DNA from: UBA6921 sp964532385
GTDB taxonomy: Bacteria > Pseudomonadota > Gammaproteobacteria > SG8-11
Reading direction: 5' to 3'
Length of the DNA: 28,776 nt
NCBI GenBank assembly: GCA_964532385.1
Contig: CAZHHW010000036.1
Location: 1-28,776, forward strand
The position numbers were made by a program, and so were the translations under genes. The notes beneath the pieces are model-generated. The model was not told the origin of the DNA. It saw only the letters and a list, made by a program, of their open reading frames with translations, and ran no database searches. Positions 7,073 to 15,283 of the stretch are shown piece after piece. The first letter of the stretch is position 1; each line of letters starts with the position of its first letter.

Positions 7073-7893
7073 ATCCGACGCCTGCCCCGCAAGACAGCGA
7101 ACATATTGGCGAAATCGGCCGGCATACCGTGATTCCCGGCGCCGTGGATGTCTCGCACCGCATCATCCTGTATCTGGAAGATGTGAGCGTGAGTTTCGAC
7201 GGCTTCAAGGCGCTCAACAACCTGTCGCTGTACATCGACGACGGCGAATTGCGCTGCATCATCGGCCCCAACGGCGCGGGCAAAACCACCTTGATGGACG
7301 TGATCACCGGCAAGACACGCCCCGACGCCGGCAGCGTATTTTTCGGCCAGACGCTTGATCTGACCGACATGAGCGAGCATGAAATTGCGCGCGCCGGCAT
7401 CGGCCGCAAATTTCAAAAGCCCACCGTGTTTCCCGAACACAGCGTGTTTGAAAATCTCGAACTGGCGATGCACACCGACAAACGCGTGTGGCACTCGCTG
7501 TTCACCAAACTCAACGGCGAACAACGCGACCGCATCGCCGAAGTGTTGCAAACCGTGAATCTGACCGCTCAACGCGCGCAACGCGCCGCGTTGCTGTCGC
7601 ACGGTCAAAAACAATGGCTGGAAATCGGCATGCTGCTGATGCAAAACCCGCGCGTGCTGCTGGTCGACGAACCGGTCGCGGGCATGACTCATCAAGAAAT
7701 GGATCACACGGCGCAGTTATTAACAAGCCTGGCGGGCAAGCACTCGGTGATCGTGGTCGAGCACGACATGGATTTCGTACGCTCGATCGCACGCAAGGTG
7801 ACGGTGCTGCACGAGGGCGCGGTGCTGGCCGAAGGCAGCATGGATGAAGTGCAAAACGACCGGCGCGTGATCGAGGTGTATCTGGGCGAATGA
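7069..7893 (+). CDS. urtD: UrtD, urea ABC transporter ATP-binding protein
   Basis: Cytoplasmic ATPase of the urea importer (LivG-like). The 274-residue protein has a family-typical N-terminal extension of about 35 residues before DVSVSFDGFKALNNLSLYID, Walker A GPNGAGKTTL, the Q-loop region GRKFQKPTVFPEHSVFENLE, the UrtD-style signature LSHGQKQWLEIGMLL (in place of LSGGQ), Walker B VLLVDEPVAGMT, and the H-loop in VIVVEHDMDFVRSIA. It overlaps urtC and urtE by 4 nt each (ATGA), indicating translational coupling. Confidence 0.96.
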   Translation: MNPTPAPQDSEHIGEIGRHTVIPGAVDVSHRIILYLEDVSVSFDGFKALNNLSLYIDDGELRCIIGPNGAGKTTLMDVITGKTRPDAGSVFFGQTLDLTDMSEHEIARAGIGRKFQKPTVFPEHSVFENLELAMHTDKRVWHSLFTKLNGEQRDRIAEVLQTVNLTAQRAQRAALLSHGQKQWLEIGMLLMQNPRVLLVDEPVAGMTHQEMDHTAQLLTSLAGKHSVIVVEHDMDFVRSIARKVTVLHEGAVLAEGSMDEVQNDRRVIEVYLGE

Positions 7894-8591
7894 ATCTGCT
7901 GACCATTAACCAACTCAACCAATTTTATGGCGAAAGCCATACCCTGTGGGACGTGGATCTCGACATTTCCGAAGGTGCCTGCCTGTGCCTGATGGGCCGT
8001 AACGGCGTCGGTAAAACCACATTGCTCAAAACCTTAATGGGCTTATTGCCGGCGCGCTCTGGAACCATAAACTTTGCAGGACAAGACATATCGCGTGCCA
8101 GTGCCGAAGCGCGCGCGCGGCTGGGCATCGGCTTCGTTCCGCAAGGCCGCGAGATTTTTCCGCTGCTGAGCGTAGAGGAAAATCTGCGCATCGGACTGCC
8201 GGCGCGGCGCGACGGCAAACGCGACCTCCCCGAACGCATTTTCGAATTGTTTCCGGTATTAAAAAAGATGCTCAAGCGGCGCGGCGGCGATTTATCCGGC
8301 GGTCAACAACAGCAACTTGCGATCGGCCGCGCCCTGGCACTTGATCCGAAAATCCTGATTCTTGATGAACCGACCGAAGGCATTCAACCCAACATCGTGC
8401 GCGAAATCGGCGATATCCTGCTGCGGTTGAATCGCGAGGAAAAACTCACCGTGCTGCTGGTGGAACAGAAACTGCCGTTCGCGCGCCGCGTGGGCGGCGA
8501 GTTTTGCATCCTCGACCGCGGCCGCGTGGTGGCCAAGGATGCAATGCCGCAACTTCATGACGGCTTGATCCGGCAGTATTTGACGGTCTAG
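7890..8591 (+). CDS. urtE: UrtE, urea ABC transporter ATP-binding protein
   Basis: Second cytoplasmic ATPase of the urea importer (LivF-like), 233 residues. Visible motifs are LNQFYGESHTLWDVDLDI, Walker A GRNGVGKTTLLKTLMG, GFVPQGREIFPLLSVEENL, signature LSGGQQQQLAIGRAL, Walker B LILDEPTEGIQPNIV and LLVEQKLPFARRV. The GRNGVGKT and GREIFP variants are typical of UrtE. It is the last gene of the urt operon; no clear intrinsic terminator follows, only a REP copy at 8680-8736. Confidence 0.96.
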   Translation: MNLLTINQLNQFYGESHTLWDVDLDISEGACLCLMGRNGVGKTTLLKTLMGLLPARSGTINFAGQDISRASAEARARLGIGFVPQGREIFPLLSVEENLRIGLPARRDGKRDLPERIFELFPVLKKMLKRRGGDLSGGQQQQLAIGRALALDPKILILDEPTEGIQPNIVREIGDILLRLNREEKLTVLLVEQKLPFARRVGGEFCILDRGRVVAKDAMPQLHDGLIRQYLTV

Positions 8592-8654
8592 CCGTCGATT
8601 AGAAATTAATCCGTTCGGGTTGAGCCTGCTGAAGCCGCTGCTATGGAAACGCCG

Positions 8655-8736
8655 ATTAATTCATTAAAGGCCACTATTTCCCGGAGCGCGGGCATCTTGC
8701 CCGCAAAACAGCGAGCGGGACGCTCGCGTTCCCAGG
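8655..8736. repeat. REP copy 1 flanking the small lipoprotein gene
   Basis: Palindromes GCGGGCATCTTGCCCGC and GCGAGCGGGACGCTCGC separated by AAAACA, bounded by CCGGAGC and GTTCCCAGG. It is preceded by ATTAATTCATTAAAG (8655-8669), also found before the second copy at 9216-9230. The second palindrome is identical to the one beside the RAYT start, so this is the same REP family. The rest of 8592-8840 shows no gene. Confidence 0.8.
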
Positions 8737-8840
8737 AAAATGAATACATCAGCGATTCCTTAGTGTTAAACCATTCCGCATCCCATCACATGCTAGAATT
8801 CAGCCCATTCAAAAATTAGGTGTATTCGAAAGTGGGCTCC

Positions 8841-9188
8841 ATGCGTTACGGCATTGCGGTACTGATTTGCGTTCTGCTGACAAGTTGCGGCGCCAGCCTT
8901 AAAGGACGCCTGGAAAACGATGTGCAAACCATTAACTACGAAGATGGCGTCAACATGCACGAAGCCACCATCCTGGCGCATCACTACCGGCTCAACAATC
9001 TCAAATGGTATGCGCTGGAAGAACCCATCGATGACGGCGAATACTGGTCATTCAATCTCGTTAACGGCCGTACCTATGAAGTCACGGATGAATTGCCACT
9101 CCTGATCTACAAAAAAGCCTGGTCGTATAAAAGCGCGATTGTGATCGGCAAAAAACCCGCCAAACCGCCCGAACCCGGCAAACGCTGA
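8841..9188 (+). CDS. Small putative lipoprotein of unknown function
   Basis: A 115-residue protein with a lipoprotein signal: MRYGIAVLICVLLTSCGASL, lipobox LTSC with Cys16 as the likely acylated residue. The mature part is polar, with no recognised domain (notable stretch: YALEEPIDDGEYWSFNLVNG), and ends in a proline/lysine-rich tail (KKPAKPPEPGKR). ATG 8841 was chosen because it puts the signal peptide at the N-terminus; GTG 8820 is an in-frame alternative. It is isolated between two direct REP copies. I do not recognise the family. Confidence 0.65.
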   Translation: MRYGIAVLICVLLTSCGASLKGRLENDVQTINYEDGVNMHEATILAHHYRLNNLKWYALEEPIDDGEYWSFNLVNGRTYEVTDELPLLIYKKAWSYKSAIVIGKKPAKPPEPGKR

Positions 9189-9215
9189 ACATTACCCGCT
9201 GGGTTAGGAAACACT

Positions 9216-9331
9216 ATTAATTCATTAAAGACCTCTGTGCTCCTTGCTGCTGAAGAACCAGGATGCGTCAAGCACCGGGAGCGCGGGTGTCATGCCCGCA
9301 AAACAGCGAGCGGGACGCTCGCGTTCCCAGG
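9216..9331. repeat. REP copy 2 downstream of the small lipoprotein gene
   Basis: Palindromes GCGGGTGTCATGCCCGC and GCGAGCGGGACGCTCGC with the same AAAACA spacer and the same GTTCCCAGG edge as copy 1, in the same orientation. The shared ATTAATTCATTAAAG lies at 9216-9230, but the distance to the palindromes is longer than in copy 1. The rest of the 485-bp space from 9189 to 9673 shows no gene; TTGACA at 9529-9534 is a possible -35 box without a good -10. Confidence 0.8.
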
Positions 9332-9673
9332 AAGCAGTGTGAAACTGTGATTTTGCTCGAATAAAATAAGTGACGCATTACTCGATCGCCGAGTACAAAT
9401 CTACCGGAGGACTCCTTGCCGGTGACGCGTCAACCCTATTAACTTGAAATGTCAAGACTAGGCTCTTTTAATCTCGTTATCACCGAATCACCTTCATCGC
9501 TCACCTGCATATATCACATACCTCAGTCTTGACAAACAAACTCCGCGGTTTTGTGAACAGGGTAACTGGTCCAGCGATTGTAAAGACCGTCGACGCGAAA
9601 CTACGATCGTTGTGCTCCTGATGTTTTGAATCTACGTAATGCAATTCATCCCCCGCTAGCGAGGAATATTCAT

Positions 9674-12067
9674 ATGACGTTTAGATTTCGACGCGTAATG
9701 CTTGTGCTGCCACTTGCCGCAGCAACCACGGTTGCCTGTGTGCCCGATGCAAAGGATGCTGCCAAGATTCCAAGCGACATTAATGCCCGGGTGATCGCGC
9801 AAGGCATCCCCGGCGCGGGTGCCGTCGCCGAAATCGGGAACTACCTCACCGGCGGTCCGATCCATGATCGAGTAACGACATTTGCTCTGTTTACGCAACC
9901 CGGGAAAATCCTGGAAGCCAAACGTGTTTTCGTCGCATCGACCTCAAACTTCGGTGCGCCGCTGGCGCGTCCGGGCGAGGCCGAGGGGGCAATTCTTTCC
10001 ATTGATCCAAATGCGGCCGCGGTTGATATGAGCACGGTCGCGCAGTTCGCCGCGAACGGCACGCAGGCCTCGACCTTTGGCGGTGCGGTGCAGCTCTATA
10101 CCGCGCAGAGTCCCGCGTTTGTGAATGGCCTGTCGAACCCCAATGCGCTCACGAAGGACTTACCGGCGGTCAGTATGCCGCTGGGTATTTCGATCAATAA
10201 CGGTAACGGCCGTCCCTGGTTTGCCAATGCGCCCAGCGGCGCGGCGGGTGGCGGCACAATTACCGTCATCGACCCGCAAGGGTATCCGTTGATCGGCGGA
10301 CCGAGCCCGGTGGCGGGCGGCGTGTTCACCGGTACGCAAACCAATCGCAACAGCAGCTCGGTGGGTGGACTGACGTCCGCCACATTGGGCACTGCGATCT
10401 TGACAAAATCACCTGATCTCACCGGACGCGCCGTGTTTGTCGCGGTTGGTGCGGACGGCAGCGTCATGCAGGTGCATGTGCAAAAAGGTGTCGATCAACT
10501 GGCGCCGCCGGGAACCGTGACCCCGGTGACCACGCTGAATCGCACCACCGCCGAGTCCACGGATCCGAAAGTCATCGCGCGCGAAGGCGTGCTGTTCAAT
10601 TGGGCGCCGACGCGTAATGTCTTGATCGCCGATCCCCAGGCAAACCGCCTGGTGGTGCTCGACATTACCGACGACGGCACGCTTTTCCATGCGACCTCGC
10701 GCTATCTCTCCTCGCCCGTGTTCAACGTACCGATCGACATTGCACCCACGACGCGCGAAGTTGCCGCGGGTAGCTTTGCGAGCAATTCAACGCTGGGCGT
10801 GGGTTCCGACATTTATGTGCTGAACCGTGGCGACAACACGATTGTGCGCGTGGGCTTGAATGGCGAAGTGCAAGCGATCCGCAACATTGTCGCGAACCTG
10901 ACGGATTTTCGTGCCAACGGCATTGCGATCTCCTCGGACGGCCAGACAATTTATGTCACGGTCACAACACCTCACGGCGGCGGCGCGCTGTTGGCGATAC
11001 CCGCTTTCGGCCAAAGCACCGCGATGGCGCAATTGTTTAATCAAGCGAAAACCGCGGGCATGACCGGTAGCTTCATGGACTTTGCCAAGTTCATGTTCTC
11101 GGCGGCATTCACGCCGGATCAAGGCGTCGGACCTTTATTTAACCAGCAGTCCTGCGTGGCCTGTCATAACTCGCCGGCGGCCGGCGGTATGGGAATAGCG
11201 TCAGGTCAAGACATCCAGCGCGTGGGCCATGTTGAACCGGATGGATCGTTTGATGCGCTCACCAATCGCGGTGGCCCCACGGCACGCATGCACTCGGTCG
11301 CCGAACTGGGCGTCCCGTGCGGTCTGCCGGTCGGACCGGCGCCTTCGGCAAATGTCACGTCGTTACGCAACGCGATGAGCTTGCGCGGTAATGGACTGAT
11401 GGACGACATCGCACCGGGCGATATCCTGGCTAACATGGCACTGCAACCGGCGGGCGTACGCGGCCGGCCCAACATGCTGGAGGATGGACGCATGGGTAAA
11501 TTCGGCTGGAAGGCCGATGTTCCGACGCTGGTCGAGTTCATGGGCGATGCATTGCGCAACGAGATGGGCGTGACCAATCCGGTTCAGCCCGATGATGAAG
11601 TGAATGGTTGCGGCGCCAACACGCAAACCCCGGAAGTTGACGCTCTGGCCCTGCAGGCCACGGCAATGTTCCTGAATAACATCGATCCGCCCGCTCCGGC
11701 GTCGTGCTCCAGTCTGGCCGGTGCGGCCGTGTTTGCATCTACGGGTTGCGCAAGCTGTCATACGCCGTCGCTGCCGGGCCCCGGTGCACGTATCGCCGTG
11801 CGTCTGTACTCGGATTTGTTGCTGCACGACATGGGCTCCGCGCTGGCTGATCAAATGCAGCAGGGTTCGGCAAAAGGTAACGAGTGGCGTACCATGCCGC
11901 TGTGGAGCCTTGCCGAGCGCGGTAAGTTCCTGCATGACGGCCGGGCTCGCACGGTGGCGGATGCCATCTCGGCGCACGGCGGTCAGGGCCAGGCGGCACG
12001 CGATGCTTACATGGGCTTAAGCGACGCCGACAAACAGTCGATGGGTCAGTTCCTCAACTGCATCTAG
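9674..12067 (+). CDS. Beta-propeller / di-heme cytochrome c lipoprotein (DHOR-like oxidoreductase)
   Basis: A 797-residue protein with two parts. The N-terminus MTFRFRRVMLVLPLAAATTV is followed by AC, a lipobox-like site (TVAC), so it is probably a lipoprotein on the periplasmic side of a membrane. Residues about 30-450 resemble a repeat-type beta-propeller (NVLIADPQANRLVVLDI, DIYVLNRGDNTIVRV, GIAISSDGQTIYVTV). The C-terminal part carries two c-heme sites, CVACH (494-498) and CASCH (692-696), with RVGHVEPDGSFDALTNRGG and GRMGKFGWKADVPTLVEFMG, the pattern of di-heme oxidoreductases (DHOR/DUF1111). ATG 9674 is chosen for the signal peptide and the GAGGA at 9661-9665; TTG 9626 is less likely. 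Substrate is unknown. A catalase-family gene follows, suggesting peroxide or redox metabolism. Confidence 0.85.
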   Translation: MTFRFRRVMLVLPLAAATTVACVPDAKDAAKIPSDINARVIAQGIPGAGAVAEIGNYLTGGPIHDRVTTFALFTQPGKILEAKRVFVASTSNFGAPLARPGEAEGAILSIDPNAAAVDMSTVAQFAANGTQASTFGGAVQLYTAQSPAFVNGLSNPNALTKDLPAVSMPLGISINNGNGRPWFANAPSGAAGGGTITVIDPQGYPLIGGPSPVAGGVFTGTQTNRNSSSVGGLTSATLGTAILTKSPDLTGRAVFVAVGADGSVMQVHVQKGVDQLAPPGTVTPVTTLNRTTAESTDPKVIAREGVLFNWAPTRNVLIADPQANRLVVLDITDDGTLFHATSRYLSSPVFNVPIDIAPTTREVAAGSFASNSTLGVGSDIYVLNRGDNTIVRVGLNGEVQAIRNIVANLTDFRANGIAISSDGQTIYVTVTTPHGGGALLAIPAFGQSTAMAQLFNQAKTAGMTGSFMDFAKFMFSAAFTPDQGVGPLFNQQSCVACHNSPAAGGMGIASGQDIQRVGHVEPDGSFDALTNRGGPTARMHSVAELGVPCGLPVGPAPSANVTSLRNAMSLRGNGLMDDIAPGDILANMALQPAGVRGRPNMLEDGRMGKFGWKADVPTLVEFMGDALRNEMGVTNPVQPDDEVNGCGANTQTPEVDALALQATAMFLNNIDPPAPASCSSLAGAAVFASTGCASCHTPSLPGPGARIAVRLYSDLLLHDMGSALADQMQQGSAKGNEWRTMPLWSLAERGKFLHDGRARTVADAISAHGGQGQAARDAYMGLSDADKQSMGQFLNCI

Positions 12068-12099
12068 TTGACGGACTGAATACACCGTCACATTGAACC

Positions 12100-12140
12100 G
12101 AGCGGGATAGTTCCAGTCGCGAGCTATCCCGCTCTCACTT
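12100..12140 (+). terminator. Hairpin after the di-heme lipoprotein gene
   Basis: Arms 12100-12110 (GAGCGGGATAG) and 12124-12134 (CTATCCCGCTC) form a perfect 11-bp stem with a 13-nt loop. The following TCACTTT is only a weak T-tract, so this is a terminator or a processing/stability hairpin. Confidence 0.6.
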
Positions 12141-12160
12141 TAGCGGCGATTGGGAGTACG

Positions 12161-12229
12161 CACTCCGCCGGAGTGAACACAACCGTACTTACATTAGTCA
12201 TAACCGACTTCAAGGTGCGCCGCACCTTG
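12161..12229. promoter_or_regulatory. Two operator-like palindromes upstream of the catalase-family gene
   Basis: CACTCC-GCC-GGAGTG (12161-12175) and CAAGGTGC-GCC-GCACCTTG (12211-12229) both have perfect arms around the same GCC centre. They lie within the 196-bp space before the peroxidase gene, the second 34 bp from its start. They may be binding sites for a dimeric regulator or small hairpins; no regulator is identified. Confidence 0.4.
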
Positions 12230-12263
12230 ATCCAATTTTCTTCAACCTTAGAGTGAGGCAACC

Positions 12264-13274
12264 ATGCTGCGAACGAGTGACGATGTCTATCTGATCTCTG
12301 TACTGACTGCCGTGCTGTTATTCAGTGCAACACACAGCGAGGCGGCAGAAAACGACGTGACCCCTGACAAGGTCGTTTCCGCGCTTGAGAATACGTTTGG
12401 CGTAACTCCCGGTGAACGGCGCAATCACATCAAAGGTACTTGTGCCACCGGCGAATTCATCGGCGCCAAGGACGTCGCGGCATACTCGCGCTCAGCATTA
12501 TTCTCCGGCAAACCGATCCCGGTGGTCGCGCGCTTCTCTTTGGCGGGCGGCAATCCAAAAGTGCCGGATACCGCGAAAAGCGGACGCGGCATGGCATTGG
12601 AATTTCAGTTACCCAACGCCGCACTGCAACACATGACCATGTTGAACACGCCGGTCTTCGGAGCTGCAACGCCTAAAACATTTCTCGATCTCATGGCTGC
12701 CAGCCAGTCCGATCCCGCCACCGGAAAACCCGATCCGGAAAAAATAAAGGCGTTTAAAGCATCGCACCCCGACAATGCCGCGCAAGCCGCATTTTTGGCG
12801 AATAATAATCCGCCCACCAATTACGCCAACAGTTCCTATTGGGGAATTCACACTTTCAAATTCGTCAATCAGGACAAGAAGACCACATTAGTGCGCTGGC
12901 GCTTCGTACCCCAAGACGGCGAACAGCGTTTGTCCGACGACGCGTTGAAATCCTCGCCGCCGAATTTCCTCGAGCAAGCCCTCATCGACCGGGTTAAGCG
13001 TGGCCCGGTTCGTTATGACATGATGCTGACGCTCGGCATGCCGGGCGATCCGGAAAATGACCCGACACTCGCCTGGCCCGAGGACCGCAAGCAGCTCAAA
13101 GCCGGTACCTTGACAATTTCTTCCGCGCTGCCGCAAAAAGGCGCCGCATGCGAAAAAATCAACTACGATCCGCTGACCATGGCCGACGGCATCGAACCCA
13201 CCAATGACCCGGTACTTCTGTTCCGTTCACCGGCCTATGCGTTGTCATTTGCAAAACGCTCGGGCGGGTTATAA
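12264..13274 (+). CDS. Catalase-family peroxidase, periplasmic (SrpA-like)
   Basis: Heme peroxidase of the small catalase-related group, expected to break down peroxides outside the cytoplasm. The 336-residue product begins with a signal peptide (DDVYLISVLTAVLLFSATHS, likely cut near EAA). The catalase core shows PGERRNHIKGTCATGEF with the distal His, VARFSLAGGNPKVPD, GRGMALEF, MTMLNTPVF, and the C-terminal RSPAYALSFAKR with the proximal heme-ligand Tyr. It is much shorter than a classical catalase (about 480 residues), as usual for this group. ATG 12264 follows GAGTGAGG. It is downstream of the di-heme lipoprotein but has its own upstream palindromes. Confidence 0.9.
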   Translation: MLRTSDDVYLISVLTAVLLFSATHSEAAENDVTPDKVVSALENTFGVTPGERRNHIKGTCATGEFIGAKDVAAYSRSALFSGKPIPVVARFSLAGGNPKVPDTAKSGRGMALEFQLPNAALQHMTMLNTPVFGAATPKTFLDLMAASQSDPATGKPDPEKIKAFKASHPDNAAQAAFLANNNPPTNYANSSYWGIHTFKFVNQDKKTTLVRWRFVPQDGEQRLSDDALKSSPPNFLEQALIDRVKRGPVRYDMMLTLGMPGDPENDPTLAWPEDRKQLKAGTLTISSALPQKGAACEKINYDPLTMADGIEPTNDPVLLFRSPAYALSFAKRSGGL

Positions 13275-13280
13275 ACATGG

Positions 13281-13321
13281 CGCCACGGCGAGGCGTGGAA
13301 CCGTGCCACCTCGCCGTGGCG
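13281..13321 (+). terminator. Long GC-rich inverted repeat after the catalase-family gene
   Basis: Arms 13281-13293 (CGCCACGGCGAGG) and 13309-13321 (CCTCGCCGTGGCG) form a perfect 13-bp stem with a 15-nt loop, starting 6 nt after the stop. No T-tract follows, so it could be a transcript-end hairpin or a repeat. From 13322 to 13509 I see nothing else. Confidence 0.55.
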
Positions 13322-13509
13322 TCGCCAAGCTCCCAAGGGAATGCATTACCGCCGATACGGCTACGTCGAAATAGCTTTGGATAATTGCGAAATCACGTGC
13401 CTGGTTATGACTAATTGCTGTGTAGCGATATTGCTCATCAACCACAGATTCCCTGCGATTGCTTCAATCATTATTGGGATAAATTGATATGGGGTGAAGC
13501 GTGAAAAGA

Positions 13510-13585
13510 TGGTGCCGGGTAGAGGAATCGAACCCCCGACCTGCCGCTTACAAGGCGGCTGCTCTACCGACTGAGCTAACCCGGC
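13510..13585 (-). tRNA. tRNA-Thr (anticodon UGU)
   Basis: On the minus strand the acceptor stem GCCGGGT / ACCCGGC, D-arm with TAGCTCAGTCGGTAGAGC, anticodon stem GCCGC / GCGGC with loop CTTGTAA (anticodon TGT), T-arm with GGTTCGATTCC, discriminator A and an encoded CCA are all present; 76 nt in total. It reads ACA codons. It lies 34 nt downstream of the SPOR gene on the same strand and is likely on the same transcript. The position after birA and pantothenate kinase matches thrU in E. coli. Confidence 0.97.
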
Positions 13586-13619
13586 TGCGTATCGGCGGCT
13601 ATTTTAAACGTGATGGAGT

Positions 13620-14531
13620 TTATTTACACGCGCGCTTTTGCTTTTCAACCCCTTCCGCTCCACCAATCGCGTCTTTGAGTTGCGCTGCGGTTAACACACT
13701 ACGCGGCCCGGCTTCGTCGACGTCGATCCAGTATTGCGTGATGCTGTCGAAGTGTTTTTCTACTACCGGCCGAAATCCTAATTTGACCAGCGCGTTCACG
13801 CGCTTATTGGCTAAGGCTTCCGAAGCATAGACGCCCAGCGAGATCATGTTTTCATATTCGCCGTTGTTGATGACGGTGGCGTCGGCGACTTTTTTCTTGT
13901 GTAGCTCATCAAGCCGTTTCTGCGCCGCACGCTCATCTTTCGTGGCTTCAATCACCCACCATTGTTGCGCGCTGTGGACTTCCTGCTCACGGAAGGTCGC
14001 CCGTAAAACCAGTTTTGCAAGCTTGCCCAAGGCCGCGTCCGCCTTCTCCTGCACTTTGAAGGGTCCCAACGAAAAACACGCCGTGGCATCGGGTTCGGCG
14101 ATGGGCGGGGGATTTTCCCGCGCCAATCGTTCCTCGCGCTTGCGCGCCGCCAGGTTAGCTTCGATGCGTTCGGCTTGCCGCGCTTCCGCGGCCAGAACTT
14201 TCTTTTCGAGGTCGGTCAGGGGTGGCGCGGAGTCTATGCCTCCAGAGGCCGGCAGCGGCGTGCGTAATTCGCGCGCATTGGCACGCGGGGGATCTTCGAT
14301 TGACGCCCGCGGGGATTCGCGCGGGCGCGGTGTGGGTGTGGTGATTACAGGCTCGGCGATTTCAGGGGCACTGCGGCTACCACTCTCCATTTCATGCAAC
14401 AGGCGAATGGATTTAGTGCCCGTGCCCGTCGATTTAGCCACGGCCACAGGTTCACTGGAAGGCTGATGCAATTGATGCCAAATCAGGAACGCGGCATTCA
14501 CGAATAGCAGCAGAAAAAAAGCCAGCCTCAT
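13620..14531 (-). CDS. SPOR-domain membrane protein
   Basis: A 303-residue bitopic protein: an N-terminal membrane helix (MRLAFFLLLFVNAAFLIWHQ), a long proline/charged linker (residues about 25-150, including the helical stretch LEKKVLAAEARQAERIEANL), and a C-terminal SPOR domain (about 155-290) beginning ACFSLGPFKVQEKADAALGK and including NMISLGVYASEALANKRVNA. SPOR domains bind denuded glycan strands of septal peptidoglycan, so an envelope role in the periplasm is likely. It overlaps coaX by 4 nt and precedes tRNA-Thr. The exact cellular function is not known to me. Confidence 0.82.
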   Translation of the reverse strand: MRLAFFLLLFVNAAFLIWHQLHQPSSEPVAVAKSTGTGTKSIRLLHEMESGSRSAPEIAEPVITTPTPRPRESPRASIEDPPRANARELRTPLPASGGIDSAPPLTDLEKKVLAAEARQAERIEANLAARKREERLARENPPPIAEPDATACFSLGPFKVQEKADAALGKLAKLVLRATFREQEVHSAQQWWVIEATKDERAAQKRLDELHKKKVADATVINNGEYENMISLGVYASEALANKRVNALVKLGFRPVVEKHFDSITQYWIDVDEAGPRSVLTAAQLKDAIGGAEGVEKQKRACK

Positions 14532-15283
14532 GCGGCGCTTCCTGCGAATACCGCCAATCCGTCCAATACCAGATAGGGTTCGTGGCGCAGCGTGGCGCGT
14601 ACCAATGGCATGAGCACAGGCGCATCGCCGCCGGTGATCACGCCGCTGACGGGTGTATTCAAGTTGCGCTGCGCATCAGTCAAGACCCGGTCGATAAAGG
14701 CCGCGCCGGTGAGGCGCGTGCCGGCGAGCACGCCGCTTTGCGTATCGGTGGCCAGCCACACTTCAGGAACGTCCGCATCTTGCCGCATGGCGCCAATGCC
14801 GGAGGTATCGCGCGTCAGCGCACTGCACATGGCGGTCAGGCCGGGAGTAATCAGTCCGCCGCGATGTAATCCGCTGCTATCGAAAATGTCGGCTGTGATG
14901 GCGGTGCCGCAATCGATCACGCACACCGCGGTGCCGGGAAGCGCATGGCGCGCGGCGATCATCGCCAGCCAGCGGTCCACTCCCAGCCGGTCGGGTTTCA
15001 CATAGGCATTTGTCACGCCATGACCCGTCTTCTGTGAGTGTGCGAACTCGGTGTGCAGTTGCCAGCGCTTCTGCACCCAGTCGTAAAGGGCGTCCGCGAT
15101 TTTGGTGCCGACCACGTTCGACACCAGCACGCGCTCGGGCGCCGCGAGGCCGCGCCATTGCGCATCCAGATTAAGCGCGAATAACGCGGGCTCGTGCGCC
15201 ACCGCGCCGGTGCGGGTGTGCACTCCGTTTTCCCACAATGACCACTTCATACGCGTGTTGCCGATATCCGCCAGCAGGATCAC
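14528..15283 (-). CDS. coaX: Type III pantothenate kinase
   Basis: Catalyses ATP-dependent phosphorylation of pantothenate, the first step of coenzyme A synthesis. The 251-residue protein shows the ASKHA-fold phosphate-1 motif at the start (LLADIGNTRMKWSLW), the pantothenate-binding region KPDRLGVDRWLAMIAARH, and the phosphate-2 motif VIDCGTAITADIFD, followed by HRGGLITPGL and near the end GVITGGDAPVLMPL. Length is normal. It overlaps birA upstream and the SPOR gene downstream by 4 nt each, the common birA-coaX pairing in betaproteobacteria. Confidence 0.96.
   Translation of the reverse strand: MILLADIGNTRMKWSLWENGVHTRTGAVAHEPALFALNLDAQWRGLAAPERVLVSNVVGTKIADALYDWVQKRWQLHTEFAHSQKTGHGVTNAYVKPDRLGVDRWLAMIAARHALPGTAVCVIDCGTAITADIFDSSGLHRGGLITPGLTAMCSALTRDTSGIGAMRQDADVPEVWLATDTQSGVLAGTRLTGAAFIDRVLTDAQRNLNTPVSGVITGGDAPVLMPLVRATLRHEPYLVLDGLAVFAGSAA

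Noticed and set aside
9529..9557. sigma70 promoter before the di-heme lipoprotein gene
   Set aside because: TTGACA is perfect but the -10 position (TGTGAA) is poor, so I mention it only as a possible -35 box.
11363..11977. 204-codon minus-strand reading frame
   Set aside because: Antisense to the di-heme lipoprotein gene, which has clear heme motifs in the other strand.
13510..13585. tRNA-Thr as an integrase attachment site
   Set aside because: I found no duplicate of the tRNA 3' end within the window and no integrase gene, so an island boundary is not supported beyond the synteny argument.
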